Below, in pieces: positions 1 through 15,000 of a DNA stretch of 32,905 nucleotides. Under the pieces are notes generated by a model that saw only the letters and a program-made list of their open reading frames with translations, made no database searches and had not been told where the DNA came from. A program made the position numbers and the translations under genes. The DNA is from UBA12088 sp041920275 (GTDB lineage Bacteria > Patescibacteriota > Minisyncoccia > Phycocordibacterales > UBA12088): the NCBI GenBank assembly GCA_041920275.1, contig JAYRSE010000006.1:1-32905 (forward strand), given 5' to 3'. Position 1 is the stretch's first letter. Each line of letters starts with the position of its first letter.

Positions 1-3000
1 CCGGGGTCTTGGACGCCGAACAGGGTGCACGGCTCATTGTTTTGTGCCGCAGTCACATACTGCATCCACCGGATCGTATTCCCGCGACCGAACGACGACC
101 CGGTGCCGGTGCGGAACATGCCGTCCGGCGTTTGACTTGACTCGTATCCGCCCGCGGCCTTGAGGATGTAGGCACCCTCGGCACCGCTGTCGGCGACCAC
201 ATCGAAGTAAGTGTCATCACCATCGTACTCGTCAATGTCGTTGTCCTCAAAGTCATCGAACGCCACAAAGGTAGCCGCTCCATCCTCGCCGTTCGTTGCC
301 GCATCATTTCCATAGTACACAAAGATCACCGTACTATCCTGCGCTGGCACACTCGGCACTTTCACCCAAACGGTCGCCGTTGCGGTCGTGTAGGATTCGA
401 CCCAATACGGAAGCGAGGTCGTGCCGGAGCTGTCGGTAAAGCGAAGCGCGGAATAATCGGATAGCATGCCGTTCTCGTACGCCACCGAGAGACGAATCGG
501 CTGATCAACAAGTGCACTTGCGTTTGGATTGTTAACGGTCACCCGCTTCCGTTTGGTCCAACTCTGGTTGAACCACTCATCGTTGGGCGCACCGGCACTT
601 CCGTCGTCATTGCGGAAACGGTACGCGGTCTGTGACACCTCGAGACAAGTGCTGTCGTCCCACCGGATTGCGCCGCACGCATCAACACCGTCGCTGTCAT
701 GGTCCTCACCGTCCAGAGTGCCGTAGTGATTACGGAAATCCCAGAAATTGCCTGTTGTACCCACGAGCGTCACGTTCGTACCTGTCGCCACTCCGGACGA
801 TGTTGCAAAGCGCATATTCGTAATGATGCGACTTGCGCTCTGATCGATCGTGGCGGCCGAAACGGTGAACAATGATCCGCCGTTAACGGTAAGCTCGAAA
901 TCTCCGTACGAAAGCGATGGCACGGTTACTGCACCCGAAAGTGTCACACCGGAAGCGGTAAGGTCTCTGAACGAGTAGTATTGCGCTTGCAGCGTACCAC
1001 CCGACACCGAGAGTGTGTACCGTCCCGAACCGATGACCGCGATCGACGTCGTCGCCCCGCCCTCACCGAGTATCTGCAATGTACTGTTCGTGTATGAAAG
1101 CACGGAACTTGAAGCGACACGAACATTCACAGTCCGCGCGGAAATGCCTTGGCCGTCAAAGTCTGTCGTACGACTCCAGTAATCCGCACCGGATGTGCGC
1201 ACATACTCTCCATATACATAGAGCGAACCGGAGGTCCCTCCGTGGTCCATAGAGTAGAGCGAGCTTGATGCGTGTACGGTGGTGGTCGCTCCGGCACTAT
1301 CCCACATGCGAACATCCGTATTCGCTCCGAGCGTGAGGTATGCGTATGCATCACCGCCCGCACTCTTGGTGTTGATCGTGTAGCTTGTTCCGGATGCGTT
1401 CAGGTACAGGACACTGTCGGTCCAGTCGGTCGCCGAACCCCCGAGGCGATTCTCGAACGCACCCTGCACTTCGAGCGTTGTTGATGATGCCATCGTAAAC
1501 GAGGCGCCGGCCAGCAGTCGCAACGCGCCGGTCGATGTCGCGCTCGTGGCGACCGTCCACCCCCCGCCGACTCCATTGAACACAACATCGCCAAAGACGG
1601 TATTTCGCGCATTCACCACTCGTCCGGTCGAAGTGGCGAAAAAGTAGGTGCGACCCGCATTCGGATTGTAGATTCCGGTGACCACCAGCGAACCACCGAT
1701 GCCGAACTGCACCGAGGGTCCCGTGAGAGCGCCCGCGCTCACGGTCGTTGTTCCCGTCGTCGTCGCATACGGGTCGGTGATAGACCATGAGCCGGTACCA
1801 TCCACGTGCAAATTGTGCACCGTGGTACCGCCAAGTGTGACAAGCTGCGTTGCGAGCGATCCGAAGAAACGGAGAGTGCCTGCTGTATGAGTGAAGCTCC
1901 CCGCGGAACGCACGAAACTGTTTGCGATTGAAAATGTGCCGGATGGCAACACCACAGACCCGGCACTGATCAGCACCGAGCCGGTTGAGGTTGCATCAAC
2001 ATCTGTCATCACATGCGCACCGGTACCCGCAAATATGATCGAACCGACCGAGTATCCCCCGAATTGTACCGTCTCTGCGACGGATGAGTTGAAACGTATG
2101 CTGGTCGACGCGGCGCTCATCGCTCCCGAGTTCACGAATGAACCGGCAACAGACAAACTTGAGGTGCCGAACGTGACCGTACCCGCCAAGATCGACAGAT
2201 CGCTCGTGGTCGTCGCATCACGCTCGGCGAACGTCCACGATCCTCCGCTTCCATCGAACACAACGGTGTTCAGTGCCGACGTGTTCGTGTCGACGATCTT
2301 TCCGGTAGTGGTCGCACTGAACGTGATGGTGGAGGTACCCGCACCGAATGTCGCACCGGTACCCAAAAGCAGACTGCCACCTATCGTGATACTCTCTATA
2401 CTCGTTGGTGAAGAGACGAACGATGCACCGGTCATGAGTGCGAGTGTTCCATCATAGTCGACCGGAACACCGGAAAGGAGTGTCACGTCTCCCTCGGGCT
2501 CGAACGTCTTCGATGCTCGCACAATAAGCTTATGTCCCGCAAACAAGGTGAATGAGTCGGGGGACGTGGTGGTTGCCGCTATGTACGGTATGTCGGCACT
2601 CTCACCGTTATCGAACACCGCAAGTCCTGCGATCGTCATCGGATCGGTGTCCTCATGCCCGACGATGACGCGATGTTCGTAAAGGTCGAGCGTCACTCCG
2701 GAGAGTATATCTTGCGTCGCATTCACCGCCTTTGTGGTCGTGCCGGTGATATACACCAAAACGGTATCCCCCGGTGCGTAGCCTGTCACGGTCGGGAAGG
2801 AATAGAGGCCGGTACCCGAGGCGCACGAGGTCGTCTGGGGTGCCGTACCCTCCACAACAAGCGCGATCGATTGCGTGGTTCCGTCACACACCAATGACAC
2901 GGCACTTCCTTCATCACGGTACACGGTACCGCTGATCGAAACCTCGTCATCGGAATCGGAGAACACGAGGTAGCCCGGATCAGGATCCGGCGCAGGGTCA

Positions 3001-6000
3001 TTGTCGAACCGCTCACCGTAATAGTTGCCCGATCCCGGGATGAAGCGCCATGAACTGACCGAGACCCCGGTCGCAGAGACATTGTACCCGCTTACAACAC
3101 CGCTCGAGGTCGCGAACACCATGTTCTGGAACAACTTCACCGGATTTGCATCGATCACACTTGCGGCGACCGTGATCATACTGCCACCATTGATCCCGAG
3201 GAGGTGGTCGCCGTTCGACAACCCGGTCACCGTCGGAGTGCCGGAAAAAGTGAGTCCGGAACCGCCGATATCGCGTACCGCGTAGTACTGCGCAAGGAAC
3301 GTGCCGCCGGTAACGACGAGCGCAAACGTACCGCTCCCCTGGTTGCCGATAGTGGTGGTCGCCCCCGCCGCACCCTGTATGGTGAGCGAACCACCCGAAA
3401 GAGTCGAGGTGGCGTTCTCCGCGAAACGCACGTCGACGGTACGCGGGGAGCCGGAGATGTCGGTCCCATCGAAGTCGGTCGCGTAGCTCCAATGATCGGC
3501 CCCGCTCGAACGCACGTAATCTCCCCAGATATACAGGTCGCCATCGTTCGCACCGTGGTCTTGAGAATAGAGCGAACCAGTCCCGTGCACAACATACGTC
3601 GTTGAGGTCGAGTTCCACGCGCGGATATCGGTATTTGCACCTATCCGCAACGTCCCGTACACATCACCTCCGGACGCACTGGTATTCATCGAGTACGCAG
3701 TGCCGGAATTGAGATAGAGCGTCGTTCCGCTCCAGTCGGTCGCACTACCGCCAACTCCGTTCGTGAAGACACCCTGCACCGCAAGTGTGGTGCCGGACTG
3801 TTGCGTGAAGGATGAAGCCGCCGAAAGCGAGAAATTTCCGGTCGTCGTGGCATTTCCGGTAACGGTCCACCCTCCCGATGCATTATTGAACGTAAGGTGG
3901 TGGAACGCACTCGCGCCCGGCACGACCGATTCACCGGTGTCGCCTGAGTTCATTACGACACTGCCTCCGTTCGCGGTAAAGGTCCCCTCGTTCAGGTACG
4001 ACCCGCCGATGATGATGTCGTTCGCACTTGCCGCATTGTAGGTTGCGTTCGAGCGGATGCGAACGGAACCCGAGACCGTGATGAGCGGATCTTGCGTGTT
4101 CGCGTTCGCAGTGACGCCGTTCGTTCCGTTCCCGACGGTCAACGATGCGGCGCTCAAGGTCCCGGCAAGAAGCGTATGACTCGGCGAACCTCCGCCTGCA
4201 GGTGCGAGAACGAGATTGTGGTACGAAAGGGCTGGCACATTCATCGCGGAGGTGCCGGCAAAGGTGGTCGTCGACGTTTGCGATGAGAACGTGCCGGATA
4301 CGGAGAGCACCGAGCCCGAACCGGTAAGGATCCACTCGGAAGAACCGGCCTCAAGTGTGTGTCCCGCAGCGACCGAAAGCACGCCCGCAACCGTCACGGT
4401 ACCGCTTCCGGATTTGCTCGTGACGGTCGTACCGCCCGTACCCAGGGTGAGATTTTGCACACTCCACGCACTCGTACCGCCAAACGTGCCGGTTCCCCCA
4501 ACCGTGAGTGTGCCACCACTGAGCGAAAGTGTGCCGTTCCCGTCTAGCGAACCGCCTTCCACCCTAAGGTTGTTGGTTCCTTGCAATGTTCCCGCGGTGA
4601 TACTCATGTCACCCGCGACAGTCATCGCGGATCCCAAGGTCCACCCGCCTCCCGTACCGTTCAATGTTACATTATTGAAACTCGATTGTGGAGTGATACT
4701 TTTGCCGGAGGTCGTCGCGGTAAAGACCACGGTCGAACTGTTCGCGACGAACGTCGAACCGCTGTCCGCCACCCACGAACCACCGATGCTATGGATCTCA
4801 CCACCTGCCGCCGTGAACGTGCCGCCATCGTCCAGCCGCAAGGTACCATCGTACGCGGCACCGGAGCCACCGCTCTGAAGCGTGACGTTTCCTCCCGGCG
4901 CAAACATCTTGCCGTTCCAAACAAAGAGCGCGGTCTCCGGAGAGACGGTGAGGTTGCCCCCTTCCACATCGAACGGTATGTCACTGTCCATATCGTTGTC
5001 GTAGAGTGCCAATTGCCCGTTCGTAAGTGCGGCTACGTCCTCATGACGGACGATGACACGGTTTTGATAGACATCAAAACCCGTCATGTTCCCTTGTGGC
5101 GTGCGTGAGACCGTTGCTCCATAGACACCTGAGACCCCGTCCATGAAGAGCACGAGCGGGACGTCTCCTGCAAAGGAGACCGCGGGGAACGTGAACGTAC
5201 CATCGCCCGCATCACAGCTTGTGGTGTATTCGCCCACACCGTTCACCATGAGTTTGAGCCGCGGGTTCACACCATCGCACGCACCCGCGGGTCCGCCTCC
5301 ACCCTCACCTGCGTACGCGGTTCCCGAAATGCTTATCGTAAAGCCCGAGTCGTCCCACCGTAGGCTTCCGGGTTCGGAGACGGGGTCACCGTCGTACGCT
5401 TCACCGTCGAAATTACCGAAAGTATTCTTGAACCACCAGTACGAGGTTGCGGCACCGGTCGAACTCGCGTTCCTTCCCGACGTGATACCGGACGAGGTCG
5501 AAAATTCGATCCGTTCCGGCTGAAATGCGGGGTTGGCATCGATGGTCGTCGACGAGACCGTGAGCATGCTACCGCCGTTCGTGGTGAGCGTGAAGGCACC
5601 GTCCGAAAGCGAGGTAACGGTCGAACTGCCCAGTATCGCAAATCCTTCACTGTCAGTGTTCGCTATTGCATAGTACTGAGCATGTACCGTACCGTTGGTG
5701 ACCGACAGGCCGAATGAACCGAAGCCCTGGTTTTCGACCGTGGTCGTACCGTGTACGGCACCAAGCATGTGCAGACCGGAACCGGTACCGTACCGCGCCG
5801 CAGCGTTCGGGGCGAATCGAACCATCACCGCACGGGGCGTACCGGCAATATCCACTCCATCAAAATCGGTGGCGTGGGACCAGTAATCGGTACCGGACGT
5901 ACGTTCATACATACCATATATATGGAGGAGACCGTTCGTACCATTGTGATCTTGCGAATAGAGCGAACCGGTGCCATCGACAAACGAGACGCTTGAACTC

Positions 6001-9000
6001 GACTGCCACATACGAATGTCGGTGTTCGAACCGATGAGCAGCATGCCGTACGCTTCGACCGCTTGCTCTTTGGTACCTACGGTGTAGCTCGTGCCGGAGT
6101 CGAGGAATAGCGTTGCGTTATTCCAGACGGTTGCGGCGGGAACAGTGTTTGTAAAGGTCCCACCAATCGCAATCGTGATGCCGGAGGTTGCGGTGAAGTT
6201 CGCGGCACTGGTAAGGTTCCACGCGCCGGTTGCGGTCGCATTCGCAGTCACCGTCCATCCGCCTGTCGCACTATCGAACGTGACATTGTTGAACGAGCTC
6301 GTGCCCGGTGTCACGAACTTCCCCGTTGTGGATGCATTGAAAAGTACCGTACCACCGTTCGCCAGCCAGGTACCGCCTGTCGCAAGGAAGCTGTCACCGA
6401 CCGTAAAGGTGCCGGAGGGAAGCGTTGTGGTCCCCGACTCAAACCGTACGGTGCCGGTTGCGGTGAGGTTGGTGTCGGCAAGTGTGTAGGTGCCGGTGCC
6501 GGCGAATGCAAGCGCGTATAGCAAAGACCCGTTGGTGCGGACCGTGTCTGTACCTGCGGAGTTGAAACGCAGTGTGCCACCGTTCGCACGTAGCGTGCCG
6601 CCCCCATTTATGAATGACTCTCCCACATCGAGCGTGCCTGTCGGCAACGACAAGGTGCCGTTCGATTTGCGCACAGAACCGAGCAACGTTGCGTTCACGT
6701 CTGCCCATGTGCGCGTACCCGAGGTGTTCACCGCAAGCGCGTAGAGCGGAGATCCGTTCTGCGTAACGGTTTTTGTACCTGCACCGGTCAAGTATACCGT
6801 ACCGTTATTGGGCACCAACGTACCGCCACTGTTCGTAAAATCGCCGGAAATGGTCGTCGTCCCTGCGGCAAGCGTCAAGGTTCCCGTCGCTACGGTGAGG
6901 TTGTTGCCAATGGTCACATCGACCGTGCCAAAGTACCAGTTCCCTCCGACACCTTGCAGGGTGAGATTATTGAACGATGACGTGCCCGGATCAATAACTT
7001 TACCGGTCGACGTTGCCGTGAACGTGACCGTACCCCCCTGGGGTGAGAAGGTGCCGGCATTGCGAAACTCGTTCACGATCTCAAGTGCATGATTCGAACC
7101 GGACACGTCGAACGTGTTCGTGGTGTTGATCGTAAGATCGTATATCTTGACGGGACTTCCCAATCGCACGATCTTGGTACTCCCCGCGATCCCGACCTTG
7201 CCAAGGTCTTGCTTCATGGCCGTATTGTCCGTCAAGATGGCGGTTCCCGTGCCATCGAACGTAGTCGTGCCGGTGCCTTTCGTAAAGACTCCGCTCGATC
7301 CGATGGTCATATTGCCACCAATGGAAAGCCCCGACGTCGACGCGACAACGGTGCCGTACGATAGTGTGAACGCACTATTCACATCAAAGGGACCATCGAG
7401 CGTCCATGTTGCCGCGCCACTCGTTTGTCCGAAGGTGACCGCATTGAATGCATACGACACCGCACCTGCGGCACTCACACGCTCTTGTGTACTCGTGGCG
7501 GAAAATGTTACCGTGCCGCCACTGTGCGTGGAGGTGCCGCGATTTTCCCAGGAGCCGGAGACCGTAAAGTTGTTTGCATCCCCCACGAGCGTTCCGGCTA
7601 TCTCGACATCATGGGTCGTGATGGTGCGCCCCGAGGCACTGTCGGGACGATAGGTGTAACCGCTTCGCACATATAACTCCCCATCCCAACAATCACCGAC
7701 CGAACACACAGTGAGACTGCCGCTCGACACATCAAAGAAGATGTCCTCGTCGCCGGATACGCTGTTGTCATACAATGCCAGGTTCGAGTTCGAGGTCGTC
7801 GACGCGATGGCCGAGCCGATTGTGAGGTGACGTTCTATGAGTTCAACACCGGTCGCATTGTTAAAACCATCGTAGGTAAAGACCGCTACCGCCTCATTCG
7901 CGTCCAATACATTATCGATCCATACATGCACTACATCGTCCGGGAACATGGTCACGTTGGGTATGGTCCACGTACCGCTCGAAATCGTGCCCTCTTTTCC
8001 ACTCTGCAGTACACCGTTCACTGCCACCTTGACGGTTCCCCCGCTCACATCGCTCACTTCATCATACTGCTTTGCCGTGCCTGAAATACTTACTCCTTCC
8101 GCCCACGTGACCGACCAATCCAACAGCCTCGGACATTGCCCACCGACGCATACCAAGTTCGCCACATACCTGATCGTCCCATAGCTACTGTACGGCATGT
8201 TGGAGAGATCGATGTACGAGCTTGTGGTACCCATCTCGTTCCCGGGGAGCACATCATTCGGAACCGCGCTCCACGTCTCACCATCGTCGGATGTGTACTC
8301 GATCTGATACAGGATATATGAACCCGATGGTGTATACTCGCTCGAACTTGCATAGCCCCACCGCGGTCCGAAACCGTCCGCAAAGACAACGGGGCTTGAA
8401 ACGACACTTCCCTCTATAAACGCGGTGTAGCGACGTGGCACGATGGAAAGCGGCTCCGTGCGTGTGGTTTGGGTGTTGGCATCGCTTTCGAGCTGCACGG
8501 CGGTCGACCACGTGAATGTCGTTGAAGCGGTGCCGAGTCCCGACGAGAAGAAGTAGTCATCCGCATCATCGTCATGCGTCACTCCGAGTACCGCCCCATC
8601 GCCCGTACGGGCAAGGAACACGGAGTTCGCCTCACCTAAAGTGCTTATGGCCGACGGTGCTGACAGCGTCGAGGAGGCACGATAGTATATACGGTACACC
8701 TCCGCAACCGTTCCCACCGTATTATCTCCATACGCAAGCACGATGTTGCCATCGCGTGTCGCATTCGTTTCATACGCACATCCGATCGCGTTGCCGGTTT
8801 CAGTCACACCATCCGCTTCGAGCAAGGTTGCGGTACCCCAACTGTTCAAGCTCCCATCCCACTCGGCAAACCCGACGTCTGTGTTCTCGTCCGTATAGAT
8901 CACGGTCATACGGTCCGTACCCGAATCGCGACACATCGACGCTTTGTTATGATCGTTCGGCAATGCAACCGTCGAGGTCGCGGACCACGATGAGCCGTTC

Positions 9001-12000
9001 CAGTACTTCGAACCGAAACGATTGTTGGCACCATCACTAAAGACAATGACCGCATCCGTACCCGAATCCTCAAACATGACCGCCATACCTTCATCCGCAA
9101 TCTCGCTCGCATTACCCACCAAGGTCGAGTTGCCCCAGGCGCTACCGTTCCACACCAGGGCCTCATAATCAACGGTTCCCGCCGTGTTCATTCTGACCAA
9201 GAGGACCATCTGGTTCGAGTCGGGATCCGCCGCAAGCTGCACCCACTGACAGTTCTGGGAGATGGTAAGCGGAATCGTGGTCGTAGACACACTCCACGTG
9301 GTACCGTTCCACTTCGTATAGGTCGCCTCTTGCCCATAGCAGGACACGACCATCGCATCACCGGAAAGCGACTCGTACGCAACATCATACCCGCGATATG
9401 TTGGTGCGGAGGAAACGGAGAGGGTGTCGGTAAGATCGTCCCATGTTTCGGCGATACCATCGTAGACCTGTGCGCGCACAGCACCCGCCGAGCTCTGAGT
9501 CACCGCCACATACTCATCACGGGTGGGCGCAGCGGCGGTACGGACCCAATCGATGCGAGCGCCAACGTTCCTTCCGCTCTGTTCGGTACTCCAAGACTGG
9601 CCGTTCCAGACCCGATAGCGCGGTGTCTGAATGTTACCTTCCGCGTACACGGTCAACGCTTCACGGATCGTGGTGGTGATTCGCACCTCGTCTGACCCGA
9701 ACGTTTCCGTGTCCGAAAGCGTGTCGGTCTCGAATTGCTCGTCGGTGGTTTGGAACCATGTCGAGACAACTACGTTCGTATCGACCGTAACGCTCCGTAC
9801 CGGCGACCACACGCTCCACGCATCCCCGCCGCCGGGGGGCGGATCCTTCGCTCGCACACGCCACCAGTACGTCGTACCGTTCGTAAGCGCATCACCCTGC
9901 TCCACCGTAAAGCGTATCGTATCGCCATCAAAGAACGGCGATGCATCGGTCGAGCTTGCGGTATTTACAAACCCGCCGTGCACATCAGATGTACGCGACG
10001 TTACTCCGGTCGTGAAGGTGTTGTCGGTCGACCATTGCATCTCGTAGACCAGGTCGTCCCCATCCGGATCGGTGGAGTAGAACGTGAAGGATGGTGTAGT
10101 GGTGCCGGTCTTTTCATTATCGAACAGCGTGAGCAGCGTTGGCTGCTCGACGGCATACCCCCACGAAAGCGTCCAGTCATTCAATGAGGGGGTCACGCCG
10201 GTGTTGGTGAGTACGGCAACGACCCTGAGCTCGTTATAGGCGGTTGGGTCAAGGCCGAGCAATGACACCGGACCGGAGGTGAATCCCGCGGCATTGCCGG
10301 CAAGCACGCTATCGGGTACGAGTGCCCACGTGCCCGCATTGTTGTACTCGATACGATATGTCGTGGTGCCGATATCGGTAAAGGACAGTGACCCCCAGGT
10401 GTTTCCGCGGGTTCCCCAGTCGAAATCGATGGTCGGAGACGTCGCGGTTCCGACCGTATTGGGCGGCGTAAGCACAATGGCGTTCGTCGAAGTCGCCTCA
10501 AGACCATCGAGCGTGATGGTATTGAATTGATCGAACGTGGTCTGGTACCAAGCGGTCGCAGGAACCGTCGTACTTGCGGTCACACTCTGTGAAGCGGACC
10601 ACTCACCCCACTCGTTGCTACCGGTCGGGTCGAGTGCACGCACACGCCACCAGTAGGTACCCGGACTGAGGCTGGTGGCAGGAGTGAACCTGATCGTATC
10701 ACCCGAGATGAACGGCGAGTTGTCGTTCGTTGTAATGTTCCTAAACTGCAGGTAATCGGGTTCGACACCACTATGCGATTCAAGCGGACTCCCGAAACCA
10801 GCATCGTCGTCGATCTGGATCATGTAATGCATACGACTCGCCTTGGCGTCAACCGCAAAGAAGGTAAACCACGGGCTCGATGAGGCGACCGCTTCGTTAT
10901 CAAACGGCGTCACAAGTGTCGGTGCTGCGGGTGGCGCATCGGTCACCAGCCGAGGATAGGTGTCATAGGCGCTCAACAGCGTTCCATCCGTTCGAATGAC
11001 ACGGAAACAGTAGTTGGTGCTCGACGTTGCGTTGTGTTGCAGCACAAAATCCCACTCACCGTCACTGCCGATCGAAAGTGCGTTCGGATTCGCGACCGCA
11101 GGGTTCCCTTCCTCGTACGATTGAGCAACATCACTGTTCGAGAGCAGGTACGTCGGAAGCGTCGCCCCGTCGGACACTCCCGCATTGTCGTACCCACGCC
11201 ACGGGGTACTCGAGCCGGCGGCACCGACATCCGACCATGCAAGCTCAGGGGTGCACACCGATCCTTCCGCCCACTGTAGCTTGAGCGTGAGCGACGATGC
11301 GGGCAACGATACGTTGGAGTTGTTCAAGCCCAACCGCAGACGCACCACCTCGCCAAAACTCGGTGCCAAAGTCTCGGTGATCGGCGTGTTCTCGTTCATC
11401 GCATCAATACCCATGGGCCATATGTCGGAAACCGTCGTACTTGCCGCGTTCACGAAGAACCGGTACGCACTTTGCGTGATGTACGGCTGGCGCTCCCATG
11501 AAAGCGACCAATCGTTCAGCGTCGGTGTCTGCGCATTCGTGGAACTGAGGTCGGCCCTGATGCAGAGCATGTTGTATGTCGACGTGGCGAGCGAGGATAG
11601 GTCGAGCGGACTTTCCGACACGTCGAAACCGGCCGCATTGCCGGGCAGATCGCCCTCCTGCACCGCCACATTGCACACCGCGGTCGTGGTCGCATAGTAT
11701 ACCCGCAGCTTCACGTCGGTACCCGCGGGTTCTTCGGTATCCCAAATGACCTCTCCCCAAGACGGCCGACCGGGTACCAGATCGAAGTCAACAATGGTCG
11801 AGGTGATGCTCCCTGCGGATTGTTGGTAGAGTTGTGGCGCAAGCGAGATAGGTTCGTACCAAGGCTCCGCAGTACGTGAAGGATTGTCATCAATGAGCGT
11901 CCGGGTGGACCACGCGCTCCCGTCCCACGCACTGAAGTCGTAGCGGGTGTTCGTAGTGTTGTCATGGAAGACCGCAAGAATCTTTCCTTCTCCGGTGCGT

Positions 12001-15000
12001 ACCGAGCCGACCGTCCACGAGCGGGAGATGGAACTTATCGAGGCGCCGTTGTCGATGGCGTACTGCCATGCGCTTCCCGTGTAGTAGTTGTACTCGGCGT
12101 TTGCGGTATTACTGTATGCGACCATATGGTACCCCTCGCGTCCGGCGGTGGTCTCGTACTGGCAGGTCACCGGTCTGCCGTGATCATCCGCGACCGCAAG
12201 ACCTTGGCTGCCGTTCCGGTCATGCTCACGATACGGCGTCGTCCAGGTGTTCGTGGTGCCGTTCCAAAAGATCGAGCCGATATCGTTGTCCTCGTCGATG
12301 TAGCAAAGCGCGAGATTGTCGGTGTCACTGTCCGGCACGAGCTCACCCCATTCAAAGTCATCTCCCAGTTTCACCCATGCATTGCTCGACCACGACTCAC
12401 CGTCCCATCGGTTCCATTCGAAATGGTTGTTGTCACCGCTCACGTTGTTGACGTCATACACGAGGATCAGGGCGTCATCGCCACCCGCTTCGTACGAAAG
12501 GGCGATGTCATGCCGAGCGGCTTCTTCCCCGGCACCGAACACCAGGTTGTCGCCCCACACATTACCCGCAGGGTCGTACACCTGTACCTCATAGTCGTTG
12601 GGGGTCTGCGCCACGTTGGAACGAACGGCCACTATGACCTCGTCGATCGTCGGGCTCGAGGCCATGGAAAGCCATTCGCAATTTTGCGTAAGCGAAACAT
12701 CGATCGTGGAGGTGGAAGACCAGTCCGTACCATCCCATACCGCATAGCTCGGGTCGGCATCGCCGTCGCAGTAGGCCACGATCGCGTCCCCGCTCTGCGA
12801 GAGGTATTGGATGTCGAATCCTTTGTAAGCCGCACTGCTGACGGAGGGTGTAAGTTCAATGAGGTCGCCCCATGTACCGCTCACCCCGTCGTAGACCTGC
12901 ACATTCACATCACCACCCGTATCGAGGGTCCCCAGAATATACTCGCTACGTGTCGGTGCGCCACGAAGCACGGTCCAGCTTATCTGCCCACCCACACTCT
13001 GGGCACTTGAGGACGCGCTCCATGCGGTACCGTTCCAAGTGCGAACATTCGGTGTCGTGCTTGCGCCGGTACCATAGGCGACCATGGCGCCCACGGGCGG
13101 CGTCGTGGCAAGGCGGACCTTGTTCGCACCGTACGTTTCCACACCGGAAAGCGTGCCTTGCTCGAACTGTGTGTCTTCGGTCTGGATCCACGCTTTCGGG
13201 TCGGTGTTCTCGACGTAGGTGAAGCTCAAGATATCACTCCACTCACCCCACAGACCACCGGTGCCGTCCTTTGCCCGCACGCGCCAGTAGTAGGTGGTGC
13301 CGGTTGTAAGCGCGGACTGCATCGTGAAGCGCACCTTGTTGCCTTCCGTAAACGGTGATGTATCACCGCCACTCACTGTGTTCACGAAATACGCATTGGT
13401 GCTTGTGGACTCTTCATCGCCGAGCGGCGAGGTCGCCACGTCGGCATCATCATCCCACTGGATCTGATAGACGATGTCCGCGGTGCCGTCGGGGTCGGTT
13501 GCGGAGAACTCAAAGTACGGCGTACTGCTTCCGGTCTTTTCGTTGTCGAACGGCATATCGTACAGCGTGGGTTCATTGGGCGGGTAGTTGCTCGCCGACC
13601 AGTATCCGGCAAGATAGAACCAGTCGCTCGCGGTGCTTTCGGTGTAATATTCGATCGTACTGCTTGCGTCGCTCCCCGCGGTCACATGCGCGCGACCGAA
13701 GTTATAGTCGTTCGCCGTGGTCTCCGCTTCATGGAGATCGAGCACGCGACCCAAGGATGAGCCGTTCGTACGCACACCGATCTCCATGGCTCCGTTCGCA
13801 TCGGCATTGTTACCGAAGAGCACCTCGGCGATACCGTTTGGTGGCACGGACACATTGTCAAGCCGCCGATCGGTCCACGTAGTGTTCGACGTGGGGCCGC
13901 CAAGATCACTCCATGCCTCGGTGTAGGTAAGTCCGGTCGGCATGGCATCCCAATAGCCGGTGATGATGAAGTCGACGTCGGTACCGATACCGGGACCATC
14001 GTCACTGCTGTACGACTCGACCCGTGCGGTCGAGGTCGTCGCTCGAACCAACATGGTCGCATAGTTGTCACCACCCGATTCCGCCTCATTCAAATAGACT
14101 CGACGGTCAAGTCCGGAACCGTCCGTGCGCACACCGGCATAGAAGCTTGCGTTTTGGGTATTATTTACCAACACCACCTCGGCAACGTCACCCTCCGTGA
14201 TACCGTAGGTGTTCAAATCCCAGTTCACCCATGAATTGTCCGTCGTACTCGGGTCGGCGGTATCGAACCGTTCCACGTACACGCCGTCGGTCCAGTACCC
14301 GAGAATACGAAATGTCACGAGCGTAGTATCGTCGGCATAGTACTGAATGGATGATGATGCGGATGCGGTGACATGCACCGTGACCGTGGTCATACCCTCA
14401 ACCCCTGTACCGGTCGTCTCAGCTTCGTGGAGGAGAAAACGACGGTCGAGGGTCGAAGACGCGTGCCGTACACCTGCGTACAGCTCGGGATCATCATCGG
14501 TATTGATGAGCGCCATTTCGATGACCGCATTTGCGGGTATGTTGTAGGGGGAACCGGAAAGATCTACCGTGGTCCACGCGTCCGCAACAGTCGGCGTAAG
14601 TGTCACGAACTTTTCCACATACTGCCCGAGCGCGTCGGAGGCGAGCTTCCAGGTGCGCACCTCTTTGAAGGCGGTGGCGTCGCCCACGCGCACTTCGGCG
14701 GGACCGAGAAGATAGATGTACGGGGACACATCGGGTGCATCGTACTCGTAGCGGAACGTGCGCGTCTCGCCCGCGGAAAGCTCGAGCGGCCACGTCAGTC
14801 GGATCGCACCTCCCCACTTCGTCGTCTCCGCCTCACCCGCATCGATCAGTGTGAAATCCGACGGGATCGCTTCGACGAAACCGCCCGCAAAATCGGTTGC
14901 GGCTGAAACGGTGATCTCCATGACATACGATGCTTTCGGCCAAATACGAGTCGCGGCACGCCGCTCGACGGTGTACGGCACACTCTCGCGCGTTTCGAAC

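Noticed and set aside
590..7781. Separate genes for each beta-repeat module
   Set aside because: The frame is continuous across module borders and no start or ribosome site marks a new gene.
11964..13010. Long plus-strand frame (348 aa) within the giant gene
   Set aside because: It is the shadow of the minus-strand giant frame. Composition is Arg/His-rich and patternless, and it matches no family.
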